64,000 nt of DNA from Congeria kusceri (Eukaryota; Mollusca; Bivalvia; Myida; Dreissenidae). A program made the translations under genes and the position numbers. Shown piece by piece: positions 23,373-34,742 of this stretch. The DNA lies in assembly GCA_027627225.1 (NCBI GenBank), contig CM051024.1:78397004-78461003 (forward strand), read 5' to 3'. Under the pieces are notes generated by a model. That model made no database searches. It was not told the origin of the DNA and saw only the letters and a program-made list of their open reading frames with translations. The first letter of the stretch is position 1. Each line of letters starts with the position of its first letter.

Positions 23373-23569
23373 ACTTATTCGGGAACATGTCAGACATAAA
23401 CGCGCTTCCAAAGGACGTTGATCCCGTGTTTATAACTGGGGTTTCGTCTAATCACTTTCAAGAGTCCCTAGAGATGTTCAAGAACTTCAACTTGGTTGTG
23501 AAGAAAATGAAACCAAGCCTGAGGATGATCTTTTACGACTTGGGGTTGCAGGCTGGAGAACCAGAAAAA
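23373..23569 (+). CDS. Internal exon of a host-like gene (DUF1647-like)
   Basis: The exon is bounded by an acceptor TATTTTTAG at 23372 and a donor AAA|GTGAGC at 23570. It is open throughout in one frame, starting in phase with L-F-G-N-M. The product contains DPVFITGVSSNHFQESLEMF and then MIFYDLGLQAGE. As I recall, the pattern V-T-x-V-S-S-N-H followed by I-F-Y-D-L-G-L is typical of invertebrate proteins carrying DUF1647, often membrane-anchored and possibly glycosyltransferase-like. The exon ends in phase 0. I found no partner exon in the window: the next conserved block (a W-K-P type motif) is absent downstream. It may be a real gene whose other exons lie outside, or an isolated duplicate. 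The exon call is firmer than the family name. Confidence 0.6.
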
Positions 23570-24500
23570 GTGAGCCAATCGTCAAACATTACATTAAAAC
23601 ATTTTAAACGATATATGTTTGTACAACAACTAAGTTTTAATCGTTCATTTTTAGCTTTGGGCACATTTTCGGTGGCTTCAAGTGTTGTATATAATGTATT
23701 TAAGGTATAATAGTTATCTCAAAATATGTATAAACATGCCACAATGTCTACACACGTTTCCAGGAATATGAACGAAATTAACTACTTTGCACTTTATTTC
23801 GCAATAATTTAAAGACGATCATTCTTAAATCGTACAGAACAGATCAGAACAGTTATTTTGTTCTTTTGTTTCATCAGTTTGTATACCATTTTTTAACATC
23901 GTTTACAATTGTTATTTTGCACAGTTCTTGATTGGTGTTATGGCCACACAAAAATGGATTCGTGTGTCCTAGCTTCCGTTGATGCAATGGAATTACAATT
24001 TGACCATTTCTTGGTTGATGCAACGTTTTATGTCAGGGATTCATTTAAAAATATATAATGTGCATTTACCTTTTTCGTTAATGAAAATTACACTATTTTT
24101 TTCCTAAGAGACTTAGACTTGTGTTCGTTGTTACCACGCAAAGAGTTAAACATAGTCTTGTTTCTGCCAGATAAAACTGTAATAGTAGTTTATATTTGTA
24201 GTATAAAACCTAGGCTATAGTTATTCTAAATTTTGTTTTATATACTTGCCGCATCTGGTTTTTGACCTGATAAAATCTCTGACACGTTAATCAAAATGAA
24301 TATAGCCAATTGTTTATTATTTCATATTTACTTTGGGACCGTTTATTTTTGTTGTTGATGTTACTCATCTTCTTACCTAATTGTAAATAAAATCCGTCTG
24401 TCAGTGTAAATACAGACTGTTTCCAATTGAAAGGTTTCGAGAGAATGTGAAACTACAGAGCAATCACTAAAAAGCAGTGTTCTCAGATGGGTTAAGGTGT
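23570..24500. other. Non-coding, AT-rich
   Basis: Likely intron of the 23373-23569 gene or intergenic. No further exon was identified. Confidence 0.4.
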
Positions 24501-24502
24501 AT

Positions 24503-25600
24503 CGGATCCAGGTAATTCTCCCATTACAGACTCTAATAACTGCCCGAAACAACGACACAAAAGGCGAAGCTCTAGGAAGAGAAATGTTATCTTCCCTGAC
24601 CAAGCAAAAGCTGAGAAAAAGAGTAAGCAACCGTCAGAGTCGGATACTGACAGTACTGATAGTACAACCTGTGACTGGACTGATATCGTTATACCAACGA
24701 AGAACTATTACGCTCCACTGTTTGAACCGCTAATGTCTAATCTGCCCAACTACAGTCCCAACACTACGGTGATCATTGCTAACCCAGTCAATATAAGTTC
24801 ACCTGATCGAGCATCAACAGGACAGGCTCAGTATCAAGTTAATGAGTCGGGTCATAATTACATAATGAGCTCACTTCCTCTGACCCCGGCAATTATGACA
24901 ACCCAACCCACCCTCCAGTCAACCCCTGTTCAAGGGCATGGATATGCAACATCACTTCTAACGGACTTTGACATACACAGGATAGTTCAAACACTCCGTG
25001 TTTCATTGAGAGAAGAAATCCAGTCAATGGTTTCAGCAGCAGTTGCTGAAAAAGTAGCTTCACTTTAGAATGAACTTACACAGTTGAAGAATACGGTATC
25101 CGACCTAAATACTCAGTTAGCAGGTCTTCAATTTGAATTAGACAATGCAAACCAATATAGTACACGTCACTGTGTACTCATTAGCAATGTGAATGAGCAA
25201 CATGAAGAATCCACTGATGATATAATCTTACAGATTGCCAAAGACACTGGCTTTACTATCAATATCCAAGATATAGACAGGTCTCACAGAAATGGAACCA
25301 TTAACAGGAATGATGGTAAACCAAGAGACATAAGTTGTAAGTTTACTAACTGCAAAGCCAAATCCAACTTCATGAAATCCAGAAAACAACTTAGACTCAA
25401 CAAAACATAAATCTTCATCATTGAACAATTAACACCAATGAGGAGAGAGATAGCCTTCCAATGCCGACAGCTGAGAAAGGACTCTCAGTCTCCTTTGACA
25501 GACACATGGTCATATATTGGGAACATTTTTCATCAAAGTCAAGTATCAGGATAAACTGTCTCCAGGAACTCTCCAAACCCAAATAGACAACAACCTTTTT
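24503..25600 (+). pseudogene. LINE ORF1-like protein remnant
   Basis: An open frame from 24503 encodes a basic, Ser/Asp-rich N terminus (RHKRRSSRKRN, then SESDTDSTDSTTCDWTD), then a Pro/Thr-rich linker. One TAG follows at 25066. After it comes a coiled coil (ELTQLKNTVSDLNTQLAGLQ) and an RRM-like block (CVLISNVNEQ, IDRSHRNG, KPRDISCKFTN). A stop at 25408 and later frames (TPMRREIAFQCRQLRK; KVKYQDKLSPGTLQ) give the C-terminal domain. This architecture is that of ORF1p from L1/CR1-type LINEs, an RNA-binding chaperone. No ORF2 follows; AT-rich sequence begins at once. That is unusual because LINE truncation normally removes the 5' end. Confidence 0.7.
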
Positions 25601-25752
25601 TCATTTTCCACACAAGCACTGTGCACTCTTACTCTGAACAGAGATTCATCATGTGTTCATTCACATGCCTTACTTTATATATCTACTCATATTACAATCA
25701 TGATATAATCAACATATACTATCTATGTTTTAATTGTATTTTTTATGTTAAG

Positions 25753-25889
25753 ATCAAAAGCCATTTCCTATATTGTCATTGACCCCAATACATCTACTAT
25801 AATATTTACTTTGTTAACTTGTATTTTCATGCGTTCGATCAAAAGCCATTAATTAATTATAGTGTCATTAATCCCCAATACATCTACTA
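25753..25889. repeat. Direct duplication, period about 85 bp
   Basis: GATCAAAAGCCATT ... CCCCAATACATCTACT occurs at 25753-25799 and again at 25838-25889 with small differences. Confidence 0.75.
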
Positions 25890-26542
25890 AATGTTGTATG
25901 TTTCGTCTTAACAAGTAAATAATAAATAATACCATAATTCACATTCTACTTTGTATGCACATTTTCTATTGTTGCTGGTATGTCATTATTAATTTTATTT
26001 TTACCAATACAAACTACAGGTCAATACATTTAGATTAGTGATCATATGGAAATATTCATATCCATTATTCACAATGTTAATAAAATGTATAGGACACTAA
26101 GGGCATTAGTGACCTAGGAATTATCTATCAATATTGCTTTGGCCAAACATTGTTGTTATTAAATGTTGTTACAATTTGTGAATTACTGCTCTTATATATA
26201 TTTCCATGAAAATACATTATATCAAGTTTATGTGAGTGATTGAATAATCTTTGACATGTAGTCAAATGGGTAGTTATTTTACCAACTATTCTTTGTATGT
26301 GTTTGATTAATTCCCAACCATATATGCAATTTGCTATGTAGATTACAAACTCTGGATAGTAACACCTGCATATTTTGCTTAAATACTTTCAAATTAAGAC
26401 AAGATATAAAACTATAAGCTTTAAGCAAATAAATAAATAAATAAAATGATTGTAAACGGTAATATATGTCAATATTATTATTATTATCTTTATTTTCACT
26501 AATCATATGTCATGGTTAGAATTATCTATGGTAAAATTTTAG

Positions 26543-26773
26543 CAGGGGTGTGGAAATATAAAAATTATTCACTTGTCCATGGACAAGTTCATTGCATAAA
26601 TTTGCTTGTCCGCAAACAATTGTCACTTGTCTAAATAAAAATATAGATTTCTATTCCTGACGTTTATAATATAATTTATAATTATAAACAAATTGCAACT
26701 TAATAATTCTGTAAAAATATAGTATTATAATATATTAATTGACTTCAAACTTTTACATCATTTTCACACCCTG
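26543..26773. mobile_element. MITE with CAGGG-TGTG ends (231 bp)
   Basis: The left end CAGGGGTGTGGAAAT is mirrored by ATTTTCACACCCTG at the right. A perfect 18 bp palindrome ACTTGTCCATGGACAAGT lies at 26571-26588. CAGGG-type ends are common in hAT-derived MITEs, but no clear 8 bp target duplication is visible. Confidence 0.55.
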
Positions 26774-26825
26774 AAATTGTACTTGTCAATGGACAACGTG
26801 ACTGGAAAAAATTACGTGTTCTATG

Positions 26826-27064
26826 GTTATGATAATGACGTTGATTACGATGATGATTATGATTATGATTACGATGATGATTATGATTATGATTATGATT
26901 ACGATGATGATTATGATTATGATTATGATTACGATTACGATTATGATTATGATTATGATTATGATTATAATTATGATTATGATTATGATTATGACTATGA
27001 CTATGACTATGACTATGACTATGATTATGATGATGATGATGATGATGATTATTATTATTATTAC

Positions 27065-27108
<44 letters not shown>

Positions 27109-27124
27109 TTATTATTATTATTAT
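26826..27124. repeat. (GATTAT)n and (TTA)n microsatellite
   Basis: GATTAT/GATTAC/GATGAT hexamers grade into GATGAT and then TTATTA. The Tyr-Asp and Met-Ile frames here are artefacts. Confidence 0.95.
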
Positions 27125-28482
27125 CCTTGTATATATCCTATTATTGGAAGTACCCCCGTATATCGTTTATTATATTTTGTCTAACGTTAAAATTTTCGGA
27201 AGTTAATAATTTACTAAATATTTTGCTTCGTTATATTGTCCTTATTGTATACTTGGGTGAAATAAATCTCGTGTTCTGTTCTTCTGTTCTGGTTAAATTA
27301 CCCATGTCCGACAAGTCACGCATGGGATTTCGGCACACCTGATATAAGTATTCAACAGTTATACAGTGTTTGTTCATATTACGTCAGGTTGTGTTTCTTA
27401 CAAAAATTACTCTTATATGTTACATTAATGACATTGTTACCATTAAACAATATTACTTTCACAAACACTGGTGCTATATAATGCTATCATAATTTGTCAA
27501 TTACTGCTCTTCTAAAATAATTTCATGTCAGTACATTATACAAATTCTCATATATTATGTGATTGATTAATCAATAAGATGTAAACACGTGACCAACTAC
27601 ACCTCTAAATGGCTTCTGCATGTATTACTTAATAATAATTGTATATAAATAAATATTTTTTGCATAAAAAATACATAATTGTAGGTCATGATTGTAATAC
27701 CTAATGAACTATAAACAAATACATAAATTAATTAATGAATTAATAAACAAATAAAACAATTTTTATAAGAAAACCGCCTCTACTTTTCCAATATGTGTTT
27801 CTACACAATTGTCGTTTTCTACACAATTGTCATTATGTAGATGTAACATGTCATTAATATATAACTTTACCTCTTTGTGTGTGTGTGTGATTAAGAAAAA
27901 AGTGAACACTTCAATTTAGTGAATATTTGTGCTTCATCATGTGTATAGAAGGCATGGTTTTGTGTCTGTTTTTGTTTTTTCTTTTCTTGGCGAACAAAAT
28001 TATTCAATCAATGTGTTACTCTTAGTGCATTGATTAGAAGAGTTAATAAAATACATATACATATAAAAATATCCACATTATATGTAACATTTGTTTAAAC
28101 ATGTATATACTCAGGATTATTCACCTAACATTAATAACAATACATATTTCAAATAATCTTGGAAGTTGTTGCTGTCGTGTTTTCAAGATTGTTTCAATTA
28201 TTAAAATTTAAATAACTACAATCATTGACTCCCTCTCCTTTCTCTTGTGTTAATATAATTATGGTATGGGGGAGTTATCCGCATTTATCCCGTATCTAAT
28301 TTGAATAAAATACACAGTTATATAAATTTATATACATTTCATTGAACTATGTAAATAAATACAGAGATGCAGAAAGTAACTGTAATTTGACCATTGAAAT
28401 AAAATGTTAAAATTTTAAAACACCTTTATCTGCAAAGATGTTTTTTTTCTAGCAACTACAATTATATAAAAAAATGTTTGGC

Positions 28483-28654
28483 TAACATTACAAGTGGATA
28501 TGGTGATGTTATTTATAACAAATACCATAGTTCATTGCATAGTAAATTTAACACCATACATTTATATCTAACATTGCACGCGGATATGGTTATAAATATT
28601 ATCTGTTACCAATACTTTATTCATTGCTTAGTAGAAACCATACATTAATATCTG
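28483..28654. repeat. Tandem duplication, unit about 86 bp
   Basis: Two units begin CTAACATT-CA-G-GGATATGGT and end AACCATACATT-ATAT. The second unit is diverged. Confidence 0.65.
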
Positions 28655-29377
28655 TACATTTTACCTACTATGATATCCAAATAATATTGTCAAACCACTA
28701 TCCTTGTTACATCCAGTTCCTAGTGCTACTGTCATATGTTTGTTTATTGTACTTCTTAGTACACACTATGTTTACTGATTGCTTGTGTATTCATATGCAC
28801 GTATATCCTTCGTAGCTACTCCAGGTTGTTTGTGATGTATACAATTTATACACTTGCAATTGCCACAAAACATCAACTTTCACACTAATTGTATTCGCGT
28901 TGATACGTTGTTGTTGTTTTTTAATTGATTTTCTTTATTTACTTAAAGTTCTCAAATTGCGAAAATGTTTAACAATTATTTCACTTGTGGTATGTTTAAG
29001 CAAACCAATTATTGAGACCATCACTGTTTTTCAATGCTGCCTTGTTCCAAGCATCTTTGCATAACAGCTCCTAACGGCAATATCATAACAAATAAAACAA
29101 TGATTGTTATATATGCCAACATACTTACTATTATCAAAGTGTTGTATACAATACATGTCAAGCTATGTACTTTTATAATAATATGAAATATTCATAACAT
29201 ATCCAGCCAAAATTCTCCATAAATGACATTGGTATTGGTAATATAAAATAAACATACATTTGTGCATCACTGCTTTTACAACATTTCAATGTATATACAT
29301 TACATCATTTTTCATGTATTTGTTTGCTAAATTATTATTTAGATATGCAAATTATTATATGCACTTCTAGTTGCAAC

Positions 29378-29425
29378 ATTACAACTCCCAGCTACATGAT
29401 CCTCCGGGTCGCTGGGAGTTGCAAT
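29378..29425. repeat. 15 bp hairpin
   Basis: The arms 29378-29392 and 29411-29425 share CAACTCCCAGC / GCTGGGAGTTG (11 bp perfect, 15 bp with one mismatch) around an 18-base loop. Confidence 0.75.
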
Positions 29426-29959
29426 TATTTTAAAGATCGTTTTCATACCAACGCGACGCTTAGCAAACAGGCGGAAACTTGGAACAGTAAAATTATCAAA
29501 ATAAAATGTTTCTGGAGCAAATGGACACCAAAATATCATAAAGCTATGATAATAGGATGCTTGTAGAATAATTTAATTAGTCCAAGTTTCAAACACATCT
29601 AAATCCCGAAAATTGTTGATCCTTTGCACTGAAAACCGCTGAGGAGTGCCGATCGAAAACGTCATTTATTAAACCCGAAGAAAACCTGCAACAAACACAG
29701 TGATCGGCCTTTTCGTCGTTTGAGCGGCGTGTTGTACCAAAACAATATTATATCATGCACTTATGAACCGATCCATTTCTTAGGTAGTTATATGTGTGTT
29801 AATGAATTTTATTTGTAAACATATTGTTAAGAATAGTCCAACGGTCTCCTAGTTTTATTTAATATATAAAATATTAACATAAATATATAATTCTATAAAC
29901 GTACCCTCACCGTATGACTGAATGTTGGTGGAACAAACCTAATAGGCATATATATTATA

Positions 29960-30180
29960 TGTTTATTGTTATGTCCCCAAACAGTGGGAGGCATTATATA
30001 TTGCACTTGTCCGTCCGTCCGTACGTACTCATGAAGTTCCCGAAATTGTGTGGACTCAACTTCTCTTTAACTTGTGTGTGGAATTCGCTCGAACATTTAC
30101 AGCTGGAGAACCGTTATGTGTAGTTGACCGTAAAAGGAGGAATTTTGGCTGTGACAAATTTAAGACGAATGTTGACCCCT
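29960..30180. repeat. GTCCGTCC-type dispersed repeat
   Basis: ATGTCCCCAAACAGTGGG then CTTGTCCGTCCGTCCGTAC resembles the segment at 55875-55980. As I recall, repeats with GTCCGTCCGTC cores are very common in molluscan genomes. Confidence 0.5.
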
Positions 30181-30754
30181 TATCATTATTTCCACTATAG
30201 AATATATATGACAATAAATTAGTCTAGGCAAACAAATAGTGCTGGCGACATGCCCTTTGTCTGTGTCCAAACATGTGTCGTACGTGGGGGCATCCGTGTC
30301 TGTGACACGTCTAGTTTCTAGAGCTATTCTGTTATTAATTAAAATAGTATTGGAAAAGTTAATAGGAAACGAGCTTGTAGCTTGACATTTATAGTTGAAC
30401 CAACTGAAGGTGCGTAGTATAAATGTTTGACGACGACTTTTGAGATGATTTAAAGGAGAAAGAGCACTGTGGGGAATCACGTGGTTTTGTTTTGATATGC
30501 GACACGGATACTGGCGGCGTCTAAGTCTCGGTAAGCTCAACATTTTTACTTCTAGTAATTGATTTATAATTTAATCTGGTCGATATGTAGCCTATAATAT
30601 GCGGGTTCTAATTCCGCGTGTACTGATACCTTATTTTCCACACAGAATTGTGCATATCTCTTGCTTTCCCTTTGAATTTGTTTCGATGCGAATGATTTTA
30701 TGTGATAGTTTTCACGGATCTAATCGTTTCTTTCATTACATCTATTAATTTCGA
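30181..30754. other. Intergenic
   Basis: A 127-codon minus-strand frame (30160-30543) has no recognisable motif. A T-arm-like hairpin (GCGGGTTCTAATTCCGC) lies at 30601-30617 without a full tRNA. Confidence 0.4.
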
Positions 30755-31722
30755 CATCCCATACACACTTTACATATATACTACAAGACAAACATTATAC
30801 ATATTATATATATAAAGTTTGGACGTTTAATAAGTTGTATTTTCGCAAAATATCAACAAGAACAAGAAGTGATAAGATTCACGGATTGAAACAAATATGG
30901 TATGTTGCACGTACAAACTTTTGAACATTTTCTTGGATGATACATGTTTGTATTAATTGTACTTTTTTAACACTATTTTCAGAGTTGTGATTGTTCTGGG
31001 TGTGCGGCAAATGTTTTCAACGCCCGCCTGGTCTTTACGACCACAAAAGGAAGCACAAGGGTAGCGCCATACAAATGTTGTGGTCAATTGTTCTTCTGCA
31101 AGGCAAATTTGACATGGCACAGGTGATTATCAATACTTAAAATAAAAGCAATGATATGCAGAAAACAATTTCTGTATTTTTCTTTTCTTTAATAACATAA
31201 ATACTATTTAAACATAAATAAAACATGGATGTACATTCGTATGTATTTATGAATTTCAAATTGCGTTAAAGTATTTACCGAACATTACATACAACGTTAT
31301 TTCAGGCCCATTTTACTCGTTTAACGACCTTTTCAAAATTTAGGCGGAAGCCAAGCTACCGAAAAAGTTATGTTCAAGCAATAGTTAAATTGGAAAATCG
31401 TAAAGTAACTAAATACATTTAAAGAAATGGACAACGTTATGTTGTTTAATTATTTAACTCCATTTATTTTGTATGAAACAAGTCATTCCCAAACTCAGTT
31501 ATTGTATTGCATTTGTTCTTTTGGTACGGGTGATTCATCTACCGCACCAGTCGATCATATTTATACGACATATCTTTTTTTTACATCCGTGATTCATATC
31601 ATTTCTTGTTCTTGTAGATTTTTTGTGAAATTCAACTTTTAAAACGTCCAAACTTTTCATATATAATTTCTATAATGTTTGTCTTATAATGTATATGTAG
31701 AATGTGTAGAATATATAATATA
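30755..31722. mobile_element. Foldback element carrying a zinc-finger exon
   Basis: The sequence from 30755 to about 30895 is the imperfect reverse complement of 31580-31722. Shared blocks include AAGACAAACATTATA, AAAGTTTGGACGTTT, AACAAGAACAAGAA and TCACGGAT. The arms are about 140 bp and the interior about 680 bp. The interior holds a splice-site-bounded fragment of C2H2 zinc fingers at 30983-31122 and nothing else recognisable. No transposase is present. This is the structure expected of a non-autonomous DNA transposon that captured a host exon. Confidence 0.65.
30983..31122 (+). pseudogene. Broken C2H2 zinc-finger exon
   Basis: The segment is flanked by ACTATTTTCAG and a donor CACAG|GTGATT. 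In one frame it reads CGKCFQRPPGLYDHKRKHKG, which gives the second Cys, x12, His-x3-His of a C2H2 finger; the first Cys (TGT at 30992) is out of frame by a 2-base insertion. In another frame it reads YKCCGQLFFCKANLTWHR, a second finger with C-x12-H spacing but two residues missing between the cysteines. Two adjacent fingers in shifted frames suggest a decayed fragment of a C2H2 protein gene. The host source cannot be named. Confidence 0.55.
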
Positions 31723-33778
31723 GTTCAAATATGTGTTTAAAAACAACATTAAGGTACGTCATGCTTTGTTATTCGACAACTCAAATTTTCAAATGATTCT
31801 TGTTTGTTTGTTGTTGTTTTTTTTTAATTAGTTAAGTTAAATAGCGCATATGTCATATCGCCATATCTGGATTAAATTTTTCGCAATATGTTTCCTCACT
31901 ACATATCTAGAATTAGTAATGAAAAACAAAAATCTTCGTCATAAAACAGTAAAAAGAAAATTATGTTGATACGTATTTATGAGAAACGTGTTTTGCGCAA
32001 CCTAATTGTCAATACGTACATTACTCAAATACTTGTGGTTAAGAAGTTTGTGTTTTTTTTTTCCTTACTAGAACACCATACAATCAATGCAAGTCTGCTA
32101 TCACATAAACACCGCTTCTTGCGCAGCTATCAGCAGAATATTTGTGCTTTATGAAAATGAAGATATTAAAATAAGACACTGTTTTACATTGCTTTTGCAC
32201 GGTAAATGTGTGATATGCAGCTGATCAAAGAGATGGTAACGGTTATTTTTTTGTTTAAAATTATTCAATATACCTTGTTTAAAGAATATTTCAATTACTC
32301 AAGTGTCTTCCTTTGCCTGTATACATTACTTTTAAACACTTATTTGAATACTACTCGCCTACTGAAATAACTGTCTCCTCTACTGGTTAGTGAAAGCTGC
32401 GTGTTTAAAACATAGTGTAGTGTAGCCTTTACTTTTATTTCGATTAAATCATCATTCTATACACAGAGGATGATGTCACACGCCAAGCCTCTGTACTTAA
32501 CCGCATTATTTCGCCCCAAACGGCGAAATGTGCTTATGCATGAAATAATCCCGCGTATGAAAGTTGTTTCATGAAATCACTTAATTAATACCATTACTCA
32601 GTCTAATACTCAGTAAATACTGATAGCAGAATATATTTCTTTTAAATAAAATAACAGTAGTTCGTGTTTAACGCTGTTTAGCGTGTTTATTATTAAAAGC
32701 TACTTTCACTTTCGTTTTGTGTGAAAATTCAAGGTCAGATGCCAGTAAATCCAATTCCCATAGGGTCCAATTATAAAACGCCAAACTTTCAGTTTTCAGA
32801 TTGTGCAAGCTTAGTGTCTGTTAAAAGATTAATCTCTCCTCTTCCGAAAATTGCAATAAAAAGATATGGCATGTTACTTCTAAGCAAATGCGTCTCACCT
32901 GAATTCAGACACCGGTAGAAACTAGGGTTTCGGCAGTCATATTTCGACAAAAGCCCCATGCCACAGTAAACACACCCCAAAAGCTCAACTTTCAAGTTAG
33001 CCTTCAAAGAAATGCACAAAAATATTCAAAACACACAGAGGATATTAGAAATAACCACAAAAGGTATGTCTGGCATTGCTAAATGCTTTTCATAGCAGAA
33101 GAAAAAAGGAACTCTAGTAAAACGCAATATTTCGAATGTGAAACTGAGGGACTGAGGGAAGCACATTGATTTACTGGTATCTAACCTCAATGCGATGTTC
33201 AATCAACCATTGCGAGCTATGTTGGAAAAGTAGCACATACCTGTAATGGTTAGTACACAGGTCGTTCAGACCGGTGTAGACACAACTTTAAATCATCATT
33301 TCAAAACATCCGCACTTAACGTGTCACCACCTTTATAGTTTTCATGTAAGTAAAGTTGTTGATGGCATGTAAATAATCATATTTTTACCATGTATGTACA
33401 AAGACATGTTTATTAATAACTTCAATGTAAAACTACAACATACCCAGTGACAAGAAATATTTTTCCATTTATCAATATATACCCAAAATCTTTTTTTCTT
33501 ATACTTCCTGATTGTGTCATGGGTAAACTTCAGATATAAGTTGATAAACACTACATTAAAGATCATTCATTCATTAATAAAATGTTGATATCATATATAG
33601 CAAATCATATTGTTTAAAAACATAATTGTTCCAATCATGAATCTGGGTCATAATTTAAAAGAATTATTTATTTAGTACTGTGTTTCGTCCTACTTAAATT
33701 CTTAAATCTTGCCTGAAATTATACTGTCTGTAATTCTGCATTTTATTCCAATGAAGTTGCAACACTCTTCTTTTGTGA
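31723..33778. other. Intergenic, AT-rich
   Basis: Short frames only (up to 76 codons); none shows a domain. The moderately GC-richer patch 32720-33020 has no defensible reading frame. Confidence 0.45.
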
Positions 33779-33878
33779 GCTATACCAAGCCCACACCAGC
33801 TATACCAAGCCCACACCAGCTATACCAACCGCACACCAGCTATACCAAGCTCACACCAGCTATACCAAGCCCACACCA
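33779..33878. repeat. 20 bp minisatellite, five units
   Basis: Five exact-length units of GCTATACCAAGCCCACACCA are present with one or two substitutions in units 3-5. Confidence 0.95.
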
Positions 33879-33879
33879 A

Positions 33880-34742
33880 ATGGAATTTATTCTACAGACA
33901 TACAATATATCCACATGTTTCAACCATCCAGATGTCATGATATCTTGTAAATGTATACTCAAAGTATTCAATCCCAAATTTATCCTTACAAATAAAACAG
34001 TATTTAATACTTTCAAATATTCCAAACTAGGGCCTAATGTGTACATGGTTACTCTATGATCTGGGTGAACTACTTTTGGTACAAATATAAACATTGCGGA
34101 AATTGTGCTTGATCCACCCAGTCTAAACGCCAACTAAATTAAAGGGGCACTGTTCTCCTATTGCACATTAGCTGTCGACCATGTTACAGTTTGAACCTCC
34201 AATGAAGCCCGTTACTCGTTTAATAAAAGTAAATTACATATTATATTATACATGTATTTATTTCAGGTTAATAAACTAAACTAATGAAGCATTTTAAAAT
34301 CGCTAACAGCATTCACACTATCGGCTGTAATGCTCGTAATATCAGTTAGCCTACACAACGACACGGTCACTTTAACTCCCTCTTCCGATAACACATCGGG
34401 TAGGCTTAATTCATATAAATCAGCTTTTTAAAAAGCTTGTCATCTGTTGCTTTTACAATAACATATGCACTCGCGAACAAAATCTGCAATATTTTATTAT
34501 AGTATTAAGATCATTGAAGTATACTAGAGTTCTTAAACTTCGAATGCTTCTACTTACCCAAGATCTAATCTTATTTCAATTGAGGTTTTAATTCTCCTTT
34601 TACATATCAAATATGATATTTCGTGTTTTTATCATCCATTTTCCGTTCTTTTTAACCCTTTTCTCATTCCACTTCGTATTGCGGGCCAGCCATACGGTAG
34701 TTTCTCCTCATCCCCTTTTCTTTTCCATCCAGGCATTACCTA
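33880..34742. other. Intergenic and LINE 5' region
   Basis: No domain-bearing frame. The last 150 bases (T/C-rich) are probably the 5' UTR of the LINE that follows. Confidence 0.4.

Larger units (their letters stand above)
25900..29370. other. AT-rich repeat-laden intergenic stretch
   Basis: No gene. Blocks recur with divergence: TTTGTGAATTACTGCTCTTA...ATACATTATA at 26171-26221, 27489-27541 and weakly 29260-29305, followed in the first two by related sequence up to about 400 bp. This suggests copies of an undefined dispersed repeat. Confidence 0.45.

Noticed and set aside
26777..27206. Tyr-Asp and Met-Ile repeat frames
   Set aside because: Products of (GATTAT)n and (TTA)n tracts, not proteins.
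30160..30543. 127-codon minus-strand frame
   Set aside because: No motif, no splice context, partly overlaps a dispersed repeat. Length is possible by chance.
30601..30617. tRNA T-arm (GCGGGTTCTAATTCCGC)
   Set aside because: No acceptor, D or anticodon arms at the right spacing; a chance hairpin.
32789..33019. 76-codon minus-strand Cys-containing frame
   Set aside because: No zinc-finger spacing and no splice sites; probably chance.
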